Assembly: GCA_002786065.1 (NCBI GenBank)
Contig: NHNY01000005.1
Span: forward strand, 1 to 64,000
Source: Microcyclospora pomicola
Taxonomy: Eukaryota; Ascomycota; Dothideomycetes; Capnodiales
Reading direction: 5' to 3'
Length of the DNA stretch: 64,000 bases
Positions within the stretch are counted from its first letter, which is position 1, and the number at the start of each line of letters is the position of its first letter. Below the pieces are notes generated by a model. That model was not told where the DNA came from. It ran no database searches and worked only from the letters and a program-made list of their open reading frames with translations. Shown in pieces: positions 31,028-44,539 of this stretch. A program made the position numbers and the translations under genes.

Positions 31028-32575
31028 ATGTCGGTCCCTTCGCATGAACTTCCACGGTCAATGGCTCCATCTCCTAGGTCACCAGTCAGCCACGACGCCG
31101 ATGTCGAGAACATACATGTTCAGATCGCAGAACTAAATACACACCCCTACAATCCCGCTGTATGGCTTCAATACGCGCGAATGTGGAATGGACTGGAACA
31201 CCCCGAGCTATGCGTTGGCGCGGCGTGGAAAGCAGCCGTCTTGAGCGAAGCACTGCAAGTACCTCTACACGATGGTAAATGGCGGCTAGGCATTGGGTGT
31301 GGGTTCTGGATGGCCATCGACGGGACTGGAGGAGGTGGCGAGGAGGAAGAGGAGGAGAATAGCCTCGAAAGAGAGCGGCAACTTAAGATGTTGCGACAAC
31401 TTCATGGCGTGGCAACTCGAGTCGTAGCAGCAAATCTGCCAATAGGAGGCGACGCTCTCGAAGGTCGTTACAAGCCCCGGTCATATCCCTGGTTGGACGA
31501 GCGATTTCGACACAGGAGCGATAGCCTTCTCAAACGGATCAATCTGGACCTGAGGGAATGTACTCCCGGTTTGGCAACAAGGCGGAAGGGGGCGTACTGT
31601 GAAGTCAGGCGGCATGCTTTCGGCAAAGAGCCCGGGAGTCAAGAAGTCTTAGGCCTCTTCGCCACCCAATCGATCAAGGCCGAGACCGGGATCTTGCAGG
31701 ACATGTCAAAGACTTGGGCATGCAATAACCCAAGGGAACCACAAAAGCAGCGGCGTTATGACTCGAATGAGACCTCTCCAATGCGAGGTGGCTTCTCCCA
31801 AGGCTGCACGATCCCCTCCCACAGCGCCGACAGTGAAGTCTATCGCTGGGTCCGCGATCAGGCCGGGAAACGGAGTGCCGAAGTCATATTACGCTGCAAG
31901 TTCCTTCTCGCCGCACTAGAAGAAGGTGGCAACCATCCCCTCGACCATCACCTCATCGCACGGCTGACCGCCACCTACCCACCATCACGTGAAGCAGCCG
32001 GCGAGATCTTCAGCTTACAGGCTGACATCGCTCTCCCGAACACTTTCCTACAACAGCACGGCATCGACACTTTCGCCAATCGCGCATGGGACACCGACGT
32101 CCTCATGACGCTGGCGGCGCGCATCGACAACAACAACTGGGCCGACCCTTTGCACATGTGCATCCACCCGCTGTTCTCGCTTCTCAATCACAGCTGCGAG
32201 CCCAACGTGCGTTGGCGGGGCGAGGAGGGCGACATCAGGGTGATGGAACTGAAGGTCAGCCGCGATATCAAGGAAGGCGAGCAGCTGCTGGTCGAGTACG
32301 ATGGCTTCGAGGCGGACAGCGATCTCCAGCGACGAAGGCTTAAGTTGCGAAGATGGCTGAGCCGGGACTGCGTATGCACGAGGTGTGTCAGGGAGGAGGC
32401 AAAGTTGAGCAACCGTGGTGGTGAAAGCGGAGCTGCAGAGGAGAACAGTACGAGCAGCATGGCATGGGACGACTCCAGCACGAGCGTGGTCTTTCCCGAG
32501 GACAAATTGGTGGAGACTAGGCCCCAGCATGCGGTGGCTGGGGGCCGTGTGGATGACTCATTGTTTCATATATGA
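31028..32575 (+). CDS. SET-domain protein (putative lysine methyltransferase)
   Basis: The product has 515 residues from the ATG at 31028 (MSVPSHELPRSM); the frame is open slightly further upstream and another ATG at 30953 exists, but 31028 begins the Ser/Pro-rich normal-looking sequence. The N-terminal part (AVWLQYARMWNGLEHPELCVGAAWKAA) resembles a helical repeat. The split SET domain is recognised by GLFATQSIKAETGIL, then HPLFSLLNHSCEPNV (the NHSCxPN AdoMet-binding motif), RDIKEGEQLLVEYDG, and a post-SET cysteine cluster (CVCTRC). This is the SMYD-like fungal arrangement but without a MYND finger. Substrate unknown; histone or non-histone lysine methylation is inference from the family. Single exon. 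It converges with the mitochondrial carrier gene. Confidence 0.85.
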   Translation: MSVPSHELPRSMAPSPRSPVSHDADVENIHVQIAELNTHPYNPAVWLQYARMWNGLEHPELCVGAAWKAAVLSEALQVPLHDGKWRLGIGCGFWMAIDGTGGGGEEEEEENSLERERQLKMLRQLHGVATRVVAANLPIGGDALEGRYKPRSYPWLDERFRHRSDSLLKRINLDLRECTPGLATRRKGAYCEVRRHAFGKEPGSQEVLGLFATQSIKAETGILQDMSKTWACNNPREPQKQRRYDSNETSPMRGGFSQGCTIPSHSADSEVYRWVRDQAGKRSAEVILRCKFLLAALEEGGNHPLDHHLIARLTATYPPSREAAGEIFSLQADIALPNTFLQQHGIDTFANRAWDTDVLMTLAARIDNNNWADPLHMCIHPLFSLLNHSCEPNVRWRGEEGDIRVMELKVSRDIKEGEQLLVEYDGFEADSDLQRRRLKLRRWLSRDCVCTRCVREEAKLSNRGGESGAAEENSTSSMAWDDSSTSVVFPEDKLVETRPQHAVAGGRVDDSLFHI

Positions 32576-32979
32576 TGGGCTGTATTGCTAGATCTACCGA
32601 GTGGATCTGCCTTCAGCCATCATCTACTCAGCGTGTATCAGCTCGATTATATACATAGACTTATCTCCAACATCCTGTAATCATAATGAAGAAACGATCA
32701 AAGTAATGGAGTCTGCACCAGCAACCTCTCGGCGCCATTCGACGTCTACATACATGTTAGTTCTCTTACGAGTGAACTTCGCGCGAATGGGAAAGCCAGG
32801 GATTCTTCTTCACGTCACTTGAGATCCAGGAGAAACCAGAACCCGCCAGTGTCGCTGGCCACATCATACGAATTCTCTATCTTGAACCTCCCGAGTATGC
32901 GACAGTCTAGATCTATACTTGAGCGCGATAAGGTTGAGCAGAAGGTATTAGTACAAGCACAGCCAGTCACCATATTTCC
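32576..32979. other. Convergent intergenic region
   Basis: About 400 bp between the ends of the SET-domain gene and the carrier gene. Only 3' flanks are expected here; nothing else seen. Confidence 0.4.
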
Positions 32980-34094
32980 TCAATTGAGCGCTCTCATCAC
33001 ACCCTCGAAAGCCACGAGAGCGACGGCATTCGCAGGGAAAGCTCGTAGGAAACACGGGACGAACCCTCTCCAATATCCCCTCCAGCCGTTCTCGCGGTAT
33101 ACGGCTTTGGCGGCGTCACGCCATCTTGGAAACTTGCGGTCTTTGCCCAACGGATCGGTCATGATTCGCTGCTTCACCACATCACTCGGATATGACGTGA
33201 CCCAGAAGATCTGCGCGCTGAGGCCACCGGCCCAGAAGTTGACCGCCGGTGTGCTGAGGTTGGTGTTGTTCTGCAGTGAACGGGTGATCACATCATAACT
33301 GCCCCACCAGAAGAAAAAGAACGTTCGGAAGAGCAGGGTAGCAGAGAGACCATGCCAGAGACCCGGGAGACCATGTTGTCGGAAGATCTTGCGAGTACAG
33401 TCGATCGGACCCGAGTAGAGACGCTCAGCTTTGGTGGCTTGGTACTGGATCTGCAGTCGGGCTTTGATGTGCTCGATCGGGGCGGCGATGGTGGACACGG
33501 TCCAGCCGGCCAGCATTCCTGCCATGCCGTGGCCGATGGCTGGGAGACGCTTCTTCTCATCATCTGAAAGCCAGATGGCGGAGCTGTTGGGCCGCGCTCG
33601 GAGTGGCTGGAAGACATGTTCGTTGACGAGGCGGCGATATGCGGTCAACGAGCCGAGCATGAGGGAATCCATGAACATCCATCCTACCAGAGGAGCTGTG
33701 GCACACGTATTGTCAACGTGTTGGTCGTTGACACTGCTCCACGGAAGACTTACGCGTTGCGCCCTTATACAACCCAAGGACACCTTCTTTGCGCAGCGTT
33801 TGCAGTACACAGTCCAAAGGACCTTGGAATTGTGATTTGGGCGCGGTCTGCAGCCGGACCTTGATGGTGTCAAAAGGATGTCTACCACAGCATTAGTGTT
33901 CATTGTTAAGTGTGCACATACTTGAATCAGAACAATTACCCAACGCTTAGTTTCGCGATGCCGGAGAAGACACCGGCAACGAATCCAGTGTATGTTTTCC
34001 CTTTCTTGTTGGTCGCGACCGTTTCTGTTGCGATATGGCCATCCTGCTTTGTTGGCGGGGGCAAGGCCGGATCGCCCTTCACCGCTGGGGACAT
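32980..34094 (-). CDS. Mitochondrial carrier family protein
   Basis: An inner-membrane solute carrier. Three exons on the minus strand fit: 34094-33940, 33881-33754 and 33695-32980, giving 332 residues. All three carrier repeats carry their signature: HPFDTIKVR (repeat 1, spliced across the first intron), [11 protein letters not shown] (repeat 2) and [10 protein letters not shown] (repeat 3), each with the matching GW/GLWHG-type segment at the end of the repeat. Repeat ends [13 protein letters not shown] and [10 protein letters not shown] look like carriers of the Ymc1/carnitine-ornithine branch, which transport amino-acid-like or acyl compounds, but the exact substrate cannot be told from sequence. 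The N-terminus is short, hydrophilic and not a cleavable presequence, as usual. It is divergent from the ARF6-type gene. Confidence 0.92.
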
Positions 34095-35385
34095 TTGGAG
34101 TCTGGAGAAGCGGGATGGAGACTCAACACGATTTGCATCCTGTAAATGTTACTTGAATTTGCGTTGATCGTGTTTCCATCGGATTGTAGTCGTGGGAGTC
34201 GAGTCCGGGCGTAGGACTTTAGGCGCACTGGTGACGCTCACAACTTGAGCTTTGTTTCGAGCTTGGTGCACGGGCTTCGGCACTCCAGCAGTTGCTAGCA
34301 TAAGGTCTGGATCATATACCTCCTTCGCATCAACGTCGATTCGAGTATACGTATCGCATGCCGACCACCGTGAAAGCTCTCATATATTCGGTATACGTCT
34401 AGCCATGACTATAACATCGATCTGGACATCATGGTGCCTCAGGCTTGCTCTTCACGCGTTATGCGGCAGTGGGTAAAATGCCCAAAGACCACCCATACCG
34501 ATCGATTGCTACATTGTTACATATGTATGGAGATTAATGTGAAGACCGCAGCTTGATTATCGAGCAAGAGATCTTTCAGGGTTGTAGCATTGCATGAAGA
34601 TGATGATGACCTGAGTGAACGGACAATTCACAAAAAAAGATGGAAGTGCTGATGTTCAGCAAGCGAACGGACATAATATGTTACATTTCGCCAGGTAGAG
34701 ATTGCACACGGTCATCAGTATCATCCCTCCGAAGCGTACCACGGTGAGAAATGGTCAGCAGAGAATGGTTGCACGGGCAGCACTGCAACGTTCAGATCAT
34801 CTTGTCATCCAGAAAGAGATTCGCGAGCATACACCCCTGCAAGTCCCCGAGATCTGTCTCGGAGTTGAGAGTCATCAGTGGCTGGAATTGCACCCTTTCA
34901 AGCATCATGATGAGTTCTTCAGCATCATCAAGAGCGCACATGGCTCTTACAACGACTTATAATGTATCTCTGTCGTGCAAATAAGTAGATATCTTTGAAT
35001 GTTGTTCGTTTAAAGGGGAAATGTGTGGCATCACGGCAACGTCCGCCTGCCGCAATCATCTCCTTCCCCTAAACTCGTCGCTAAATTATGTCCCCGCGCA
35101 TGTCAACTCCTGTACGACGACACCTGTTTCAGCACCAGCTACACCATTGACCTTTATAACTTCGCGCACGACGATTGACAACGAATCTGGAAGCGTTCTT
35201 GCTACTTTGACGCAGTCCGGAAGCTACAGCTTTCAGCAGGGTTGCTCGGCGACAGTCTACCACGATCAGCACGTGATACATACCTACCGATTGCGCGAAC
35301 GCAGGTTGTACAGCGTCCACGAGAAGCAAGAGCTGCGGACGGGAAGGATACGCAAACCCATACGTAGGGACGAATCACAGACACA
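34095..35385. other. Divergent intergenic region, 1.3 kb
   Basis: Between the carrier gene and the ARF6-type gene. Small open frames are present, none with family features. Confidence 0.4.
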
Positions 35386-36093
<708 letters not shown>

Positions 36094-39000
36094 TGAACTC
36101 GATTATCGACTCAAAGCCCCCCAATTCGTCATCAGCAACCAAGAATGGCGCCGGAATGCCCGAAGACTTGGACGGAACAATGCGAGCACGTCGTGGAATA
36201 TGAAGCGCACCCCAGATCGCACATCACGCCCACTCAACTCTTCCCTGCCGCCCACCCTTTGTGTTTTGCGTTGTCGTACTTTCGCATCTTGTGCCCTTTA
36301 TCTTGTGGGAGTTCCCTTTTTATGGCGATTGATATCCATGTAACTGAGTGGGAGCCGTTCGAACTGGTCCTCGCAGGCACACTTTGTTTCTTAGATAGCC
36401 GGAGTGCCAGCGTCGGTGAATAATAATAATGTAGAGCTGTGGAAGGGGAGCTGCTGGGTCTGCTGGAACGGGAGAAGCAGAGGAGAAGAGGAAAGGAATG
36501 GATGAGATCTGGTCGAGAGTCGTAGGAGAAGGAAAGTGGGCAGTCCTTTGAATTAATGAAGGAAGCGGGTGGATGGATTCATGTATGGAGATTTGTGGCG
36601 GAAGATGCTCTTTATTAGCGAAGGAGCAAGTAAAGACGTTACAATCTCACAAGAACCAGATTCTCCGCGCGCACAGTGCATTACCACGATGTGTTCGGTG
36701 TACATGTGAAGCATGGGATTGACATACTGCGTGTCTTTCAGGGATGAGACATGTATCCCTCCGGTAGATGAAGAGCAGGACTTACCTACCTGCATCGCAC
36801 CTAACTCGTTATGCCTGTTATGCATTGTCCTAACCGCTGATTCGAGCGGCACGGAGTACGAGCTACTCAATGGGCGTCGCATCTCGAAAGGGAAGAGGAG
36901 ACAGGATTTCCGCAAGGTACAAGACTCGATCGCTGCAGTGTAATCTCTCACGCGCCTACGACCATACACACGCGCGAGGGGAGGTCGGCGACATCTTGCT
37001 CGTGCGATCCGCGCCTGGGGACGGACGGTCCGCCGCTCCGCGTACCAGCGTCGCAACGCTGGCATTCGAAAGCTCTACACGCCGACGATGTTTGAAGGAT
37101 TTAACTCGGCTCGTCGGGGCCGGGGAGACGGAGTCCTGCGGCGATCGGTTCTGAAACATATCTTTGGGCATCAATCGCCACCTTCTTGCTCTCAAGTCCG
37201 GTAGCTTCAGTGGACCATTGGTGCCGAAGGAGATTCATTAGGAGATGGGGTTGGTGTTGGCGGCTTGAGCTATGTACTTGGTGGCATGATGTTCAATCTC
37301 GCTCGTCGTGAGGGGAAGTGGAACGGTCTAGACTTGAGTCTTCATGTTGTTACAGTACAACGTCGACGACTGGTGAGCCTGTCATCTTGCGCCATCGATG
37401 GTCGAGGTCTGGCGTTATTGCCGGAATGGCGGCTCCCGTGAAAGATCGATGTTACGGATGCTGAAGTTCCTGTCAAGGGTCTCTATAGACACTGTGTAGG
37501 TACTTTCTCGCTCGATAGATTACGTGTGCTTGAACACTGGGAGAGCGAAGCACGGTCCCGTGGTTTGGGCAGCATTTTCCTCACTAGGGGATCGAATCAG
37601 CTAATAATAATTGGATCTGTGAGAAAGGAATTAGTGAGGTGGTATAGAGGAGGTGATGAAATAATATCACGGCTGCTCTGGGTCTGATGCTTGTAACTGA
37701 GCAGTCGTTGGTGTTCTACACCACTCCTGTACGCCGGTATGGTGCTGTACATAGACGCTGCGTGCCGAGAGGTCGACGCAATACAGCGTCGAAGCACATG
37801 AGATGAGGTGCTAGCATACCTATCCAACATACGGTAGTCATCCGCAGCCCTACCAGTCCCTGAAGATAGACGACAGACGCACTTTAGCCGAGGACTCCAA
37901 ATGGCGTCGCCCATGTAATGATAAAGTGCTGTGGCGCCGGGTTCGCTGCAGGGAGACCGTTAAGACCAACGAAGATGATCATGCGGCTATGCCCCGAGAA
38001 GGGAAACCGATCGGAGGCGCACGATCTGATAAAGGTGTCGCAGCCCAATATTGAGACCGGGTCGACTGCGAACCATGGTTGACCGACCTCGTCCTTTGCG
38101 TGGCATTATATCGATCGCTGGAGTGCAGATGCGAAGTGGCCAACGAACGGTCTTACAGTCTCACAGTCTCACTACAGTATATACGAAGGCCCCGTGATGA
38201 TTCGGAGCTCGCCGCTTGTTGTGCGGTATGTCGGGGTCCTGGTCAGCACCGTGGTTGCGAGCGTTTCCCATGCATCTACTGTACCGAGATGCAACGATCA
38301 TAATTGTCCGACTGACCAGGCTTGCGCGGACGCATAGGGATCGGATCTATGCTGGGTGCTGACCAAGAGGAATCGCATCTACCTCTGAGCCCTCGGGTAG
38401 CAATGGATTGCAGCAGAACATTAAGCAAAGGTTGAGAGTCACCGACCAGGAAGGTTCATAGGCCGAGAATTGTGGCGATGCGTGTCTGAGAAATTGAACG
38501 CAACAGCAGCATATGATGGGCACGACTGGTCCTGGCGACGGAAGCCTTACATTTGGTCGTAGGGTCTCACATCTGGGACACTGTCGAGTCTCATCAGTGT
38601 GCTGCAGAACTTGGCAATAATTCGCAGGGACTCGACAATCCTGTGTGCCACGCATAAGCCTTGACAGGAACCTTGCAGATGCCCGAGATAAGATAAGCCG
38701 GCTTCTGCCATTTCGATGCGAAGATCCTGGTTGCACTTGAGCCGACGATCGAAGATCTGGGACTGGATCAGATCTGGGCCGGCCTCCACCTTTCGTTCCT
38801 GCTCACGTGTTGTGGCTGTCAGGCACCTCTGCTCGTAACTTCGTAAGATCAAACACTTCTGCCGTTGGGGACAGCGCCGTTAGACTCTAATGTGTTGACC
38901 TGCGGTCGTCAACGTGTAGGTAATTGACGGGGCTTGCCGTGCGGGCAGATTTGCGCTACAAGCCCAGCGAAGACCTCGATTCACAATAAGGTACAACGCA

Positions 39001-41188
39001 GAAGCTAATGATACGAAGGACTGACGACCACCGTGTTACGAACGCACGTTCGCCTTGGCCACGGCGAGACATGTCACAAGCGATCGTGAGGCCGTCACCT
39101 TACCGTTCTCAGTAAGAAAAGCGGCAATTTACTGCCCTCCACTGCAGGACGTGCTCCGTCCCTGCTCCATCCCTGCAGGAATCATGCACAACGGGCGTTT
39201 CATGCTAGTACAGGACAGTCACATGAAATGCAAGACAGATATTCATGCTGCCGAGCACGGAACATGTGAAGGACACTGCTCTGAGTAGCCTGCTATACAC
39301 ACATGAGGTGCTGATGTAGCTGTATAGCACTTGTCACTTTCGGTCGAGCAGTATCCGACCTTATCATCTCCGGAAACATCTGCTGACACTCCGATAGTGG
39401 CTAGGGGCCGCACAGATCTAGTTCGGGAATCTGGAGGCGTCGCGGCGATCCTTGGATGTGCTGTAACACATACTGTGCAAGGCTGCGCATGTAAATCCTG
39501 GTGAGGTATGAAAGAAATTTCGGGTAAGCAACAAGAATGGCACGATACACTTCAAGCAGATCCAGCACAGCACGAGTTTGCAGACCACCGCGAATGGACT
39601 AGAACTTACTTTGTACATACAAGGAGACATGACGCGCACATGAAGCATCGAATCGTGGAACGTTGCATTCCACGATCGCGCTTCAATGCACTAAGGAGCA
39701 GGTCATGTACGCTAAGGATGATTGCTATGGTCGACAGCCCGCACAGGCCAAAGACGGAGACCACCCCGTATGGCGAACCGACCCGGCACAACCGACGTAT
39801 CGTTGTAAGGATGGAGCCGATCGTTGTTCTGTGCATCTCACGGTTCTCGCCGTATCTGACATGGATGTAGGGACGTGATGAGACAGCAGTCACAGCACTG
39901 AGGAAAAAGGGTCCCTGCGGTGATACGAGACCATACGAGGGAAGCTGGAGCCGGGGCGGTGCGCTTGGGCAGAGACTGCACAAGCACACAGCAGCCGACG
40001 ATACATTTCTGGGCTGGACACAAGCTCTGGTCTGGTCAGCCACAGACAGGATCGTCGTGCAGTCTCTCGTGGATGGCAGCTACTCGTGGAGTCGTGCATC
40101 TATGGCGGGTGATCGTGGCGGCGGCAGCGCTGGGCGAGGCAGCAAAGAAGCCAGGGGTCCCCGAAGCCATCAGGCATCTCTCATTCTTGGTCGGCATGAA
40201 GAGACAGTCGGGCTCAGGGACGAGACAACAGAGATGCTCGGTTACAAGCGAAGGTTCGTATACGGCGAATGAACTCATCATGGATCTGGGATCTTGGCAA
40301 GCGTTGGTCGTGCCAGGGTCTGGCGAGCGGTGTTGACTGGCTGCCGGCTGGAGCTATCGAGCATCGAGCGTATAGCCCATGCACGCTTGTGTAGCGCAGC
40401 CAGATCGAAGATGTCCAGTGCTCAGAACCGATGGCGATCGCCGTCAAACTCTGCCTCTTCCTGCACCCTTACCAGTAGCGACTCGCCTGTACCTGTAGTC
40501 TGTGTCGAGGTCCATGTGCGTACTGCCCAGTCGCTCGGCAGTACAATCCAGACCATGTCTCGCCGTCCGGTGACCAACTCTGTCGGGCTTGAGTAGAGGG
40601 TATGCGTCCGGATGCAGACGTCGCCACGCAAAATCACTCGACCGTCACTCCCGATGCCAGACCGCACCTCGTCCGTTCCACCCCATCCCACTCGATCCGT
40701 CGATGAATCACGATTGATATTCTCCACTGTATCCTGTCAACATCCGCGGCCTCTAGCCTCGTACTCGTCCCACAGCACGCGACTTTCCCATGATTGCCGG
40801 CCCGCCGCCAGTACACCTTGAACGACACCCAAAACATCCTGGCTTCGACCCGCCATCGCCATCTCTTCCAATCCTTCACTCTCTGCCATTGACTGTCCCC
40901 GAGATTGCGCAGCCACACACACCCATATCCTCCGACACACAGCGACTCGCCCACACTCTGCATCCCATCTCACAGCGTCTTACACGACCATCGCCGACTT
41001 CCCCCCCCATCGTGGCCTAATCTCGAGCATCTCGCCGTCATCGATTCAGCTCCGGACGCCGTTTACCATACCAGACTTCGTACCCTGTCCTCGACAAGCT
41101 TGGACACTGCTACCACTGGATTTGGTGGCGCGCCCTTCGATCAGTACCACTTATCTTCCGATCGCTTTGAACCTGCTTTGAACCTTTG
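36094..41188. other. Long gene-poor region upstream of the NsdD-type gene (5.1 kb)
   Basis: No gene is supported in these 5.1 kb, the largest gap in the window. Open frames up to about 170 codons exist (for example 36553-37065 on the minus strand, Arg-rich) but overlap other frames and have no family features. It is not RIP-mutated: CA and TG are common. The last 500 bp (about 40690-41180) are pyrimidine-rich on the plus strand, as in leaders of filamentous-fungal genes. A large regulatory region and long 5' leader for the GATA factor is the simplest reading; A. nidulans nsdD is known to have a long, multi-start 5' region. An unannotated non-coding RNA is possible. Confidence 0.55.
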
Positions 41189-42858
41189 ATGGTCACAACA
41201 GCACCAATGGACTCCTCGAATAGGCGGTATGTAATAGAGATCCCGCGCCTATCTGCGAATACCTGTCTCCCTTTGCCAAGCCATGCATTGTGCTGACCTT
41301 TGACTGCCCCCAGACCTCAGTTGCCCGCCTTGAGTTATTTGGATATCGACAAAGTCAAACGAGAAGACGAGATGGCATACAAGAATCGCGCTTCCACCGC
41401 AGGTCCAGGTTTACCTCCGGTCACTGCTCCCAGTCCGACCTCCTACCATCTGCTTGGTCCACCACCACCATACACGCACACGCCGTCACATCATCCTGGC
41501 AATTGGGCTGCTGCACAATCAGATACAAGCCCTCCTCACGACTCGCGGCGGCCGAGCGAAGATGACCATGAAGGAAACAAATCGAGCCTGCGACAGTCGC
41601 TGCCTTCCCTCTCCGAAGCACTCGGCGTGGAAAGCCAAACATCATATGCTGGTCCAGCTGTCCCGTCCCCGATGCCTCCACCTTCTGCAGCATCTGCACA
41701 TCCTGCACGCACACAACTCGCTGCGATAGTCTCACCATCGCCTTCGCTGAAACGCTCCTATGGGATGGACACCCCTCAGCAAACCACTTCGAGTACATAT
41801 CCAGCCCTCAGCAGCCACCACCCCACGCAACATTGTCAACCTGAGAGCCACTCGTCACAAACACTTCCTCCCCCTCCTACGGCAGTAGAAGCGTCAAGAC
41901 CTTCATATAGTACCACGACTGATCGACCGCTACTACACGTCCAAACGTCACAACCTGCTCCAAGATCAGCTCAGCCATTATCGAGTCTGGCTCCTGAGCA
42001 GTCCCCTGTGCGGGCACCCGAGCAACCTGCAACGCAGTCTTGGAGTTCGGTTGCGCCTCCTAGCTTGCCCTACGGATACACCCCTTACGCTCCACGCCAG
42101 TCTACAACTGCTCCAAGCCGGGCTAACACTGGACCGATCTATCAACCCTCGCTCACATATCCTGCTCCATCTTCCTCACTCGGATGGAAGCACGACAATG
42201 TGCAGTCAAAATTCGCAGGACGCGAGTACGGCGAGGCTGTGAAGAACCATCTCGACCTGTTCGACCTTGGGAAGGCTCTGCAAGAGGTGAGTCACAGCAT
42301 CCGCATTGCCTATGCTGTATTCCATACTGACATTCACAGATTGCATCTGCCAGTAGTATTACTACTGACTTTGCCCGCCGGTATGAGAGTCAACTGCAAC
42401 AACCTCACCGGACCGGTCCCATGATACAATCTTTACCCGGGTTGGTCGAAGTGGATGACATGATTTCCAAGTCACGTGTCCAACTAGAATCTCTACTAAG
42501 GATCCGTGACTTCGTCGTCAATGAGCAAGCTGCGTATGAACAAGAGGCTGCCGATCAGCGTCAACACAAACTACTCATCGATCAGGCTGAAGCCGAGTCT
42601 GACCATCTACAAGATGGGGTCGATGGCAAGAGTCGCCTCGGTGGGCTTGACGCTAAGAAACGCAGAGGACGAGCAGCACCGCCCGGTCGCTGCCACAGCT
42701 GTAACCGCGCGGAAACTCCAGAGTGGCGACGTGGACCGGACGGTGCCAGGACGCTCTGCAATGCATGTGGTCTACACTACGCCAAACTCACACGAAAGCA
42801 GCAAGGCACCAACAAAGCCACAGCTGTAGGCACCTCTAACCTCCGACCGAAGGAGTAG
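41189..42858 (+). CDS. nsdD: NsdD-type GATA transcription factor
   Basis: A nuclear GATA-binding regulator. Exons: 41189-41226, 41314-42286 and 42340-42858, all GT-AG and frame-keeping, giving 509 residues (503 if the second ATG at 41207, in a better context, is used). The GATA finger near the C-terminus is CX2C-X18-CX2C (CHSC ... CNAC) with EWRRGPDGARTLCNACGLHY followed by AKLTRK. The 18-residue loop and this tail are the NsdD/Gat2 pattern rather than the 17-residue AreA type. The finger starts about 55 residues from the end. Upstream is Ser/Pro-rich disordered sequence with a conserved-looking N-terminal block (LPALSYLDIDKVKREDEMAYKNRAS) and a helical stretch before the finger (ESLLRIRDFVVNEQAAYEQEA). 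In A. nidulans NsdD activates sexual development and restrains conidiation; the role here is by analogy. Confidence 0.9.
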
Positions 42859-44539
42859 AGAGTTGAGGTCGACAACTGGTCGGCGTCGAACTATTCAACC
42901 TGGCTGATGGAGCTTTTCCATCGTCTGAGCCACATTTTCTTTCACCGCGCGATACCCCACAAGCTCTTTTAAGGCCTTGGCAACATTTTTTAGAATGTAG
43001 AATATTCTTGGCTTCTTTTTGAGTGCGTTATTATACGCCACGATCATCTCACCTTATCTTCACGACCTCACGATCTCCGTTGGCGCACCAACTCCCCCGG
43101 CATCCCGGGCGGACTCTGGAAGAGAACAGATTTTCAGCCCACTTCCGATATTTATCCTTCTGGAACTTCTCATTTTGGTATGGATACACTCGGCGTTTGG
43201 AGATGAGACCAATGGAGTCGATGGAAAAAAACCGCAAATGAGGCTGGCGGGGTTTCTTTCGATGCTCGCCATGCAGTCGTGTGAGATGACGGATGTAGAC
43301 TTCCCATCTTTTTCTTGTAAGGCGTTTACGGAGTTCCCCTTTGACAAGGCTTGGGTCTGCACTGCACTGGTTAGACAGGACATGTCCCTGCAACCGGAGT
43401 CCGGCAGATGGTACCGCCTGGACGGCACATGGAGTTATGTATGGAATGTCTCTCGAGACAGGAATCGGGGACATAGGAAGAGAATGCATGCAGGAGAACG
43501 GTGTGAGGGCGGAGGCATCTGAAAGGGATGAGAGTATAGGTAGAGACTACGATGTAGCTGCTCGCTGTCTTCGCTAGTCGATGTATAGTTATACAGGCTC
43601 TTTCTCTGGTTTTCTACGAGACCTCAATCTTTTACCACTGCGCAAGTGGTTGAGATTACATGCCTTATGCCTACTGCACAATTACCGTAATTCAGTAGTC
43701 ATGCGAATACAGGCTTGTGGTCTGCTACACCAATACGTAGGTAGATATGTATCGCATACCATGGCCAAGCACGTTCTAGTCCCGTATCTTACTTCGAGCT
43801 ATGCTGATACTATAGATCCTTCTGCCCGGTAAGCAGGTAAGGTATGGTATGTAAGAGGCTCGGGGAAATCCAAGCGCACTCAAGAAAACATGCCGGAAGC
43901 AATCACATCATCATGATCGCGAAGCGTGCGAACGAGTTCTGACGTTCGAGCTAGGTTTTGGGGCCAGGCCACCCGCAAAGTGGGTTTGTAATCCACCGCA
44001 GCGCCCCTCCATGTCAATAAATCACTACAACATCCCACAGCAACCGTCGAGGTTGACCATTTCATGAATTCTTTCTTCTCCTTGATCTAGATCTTGCTAG
44101 ATCGATTCATCTTGGTCCCACCGGACGGATCCCGTCGGCAATCTGCTTCCGGATATATCTCCTGGAGCTGCGGCATTCGGTGGCGCGGTTGTCAAAAGTT
44201 TTTACCACCAATTCTTGCATTCGTCTAGCTGTCTGGGTGCTTCGATTCCGTGGTTCGTTCGATACAGTTCACAGGACCTTATTCCTACGCGGCTTGACCT
44301 CAGATCCGGGATATTGGACTTTGTGTGTGTGTACGTGATGTGCATTACCATGTTGTGAAGGGTTGTGGAATAGAGCAAGCGCAAGCGCAAGCTGCCGACG
44401 GCGGAGCGATTGATCGGAAACTGAATATAACGACGGACGACATACTGCGACTTCTGGATAAAGGAATTAGCCAGCTCATCGGGACTGAGAGACCCGTCAC
44501 GACCGCACAAGGGACAAGGACAGGAAGAGAGAACAAGCG
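42859..44539. other. Intergenic region upstream of glutamate-cysteine ligase (1.7 kb)
   Basis: No gene supported. Open frames on both strands overlap and lack features. It should contain the promoter of the glutamate-cysteine ligase gene. Confidence 0.4.

Noticed and set aside
36553-37065. 170-codon Arg-rich minus-strand frame
   Set aside because: Overlaps other open frames, has no family features, and lies in a GC-rich patch that favours chance Arg codons.
38347-38736. 129-codon minus-strand frame
   Set aside because: No domain and no sign of selection visible; overlaps another frame of similar length.
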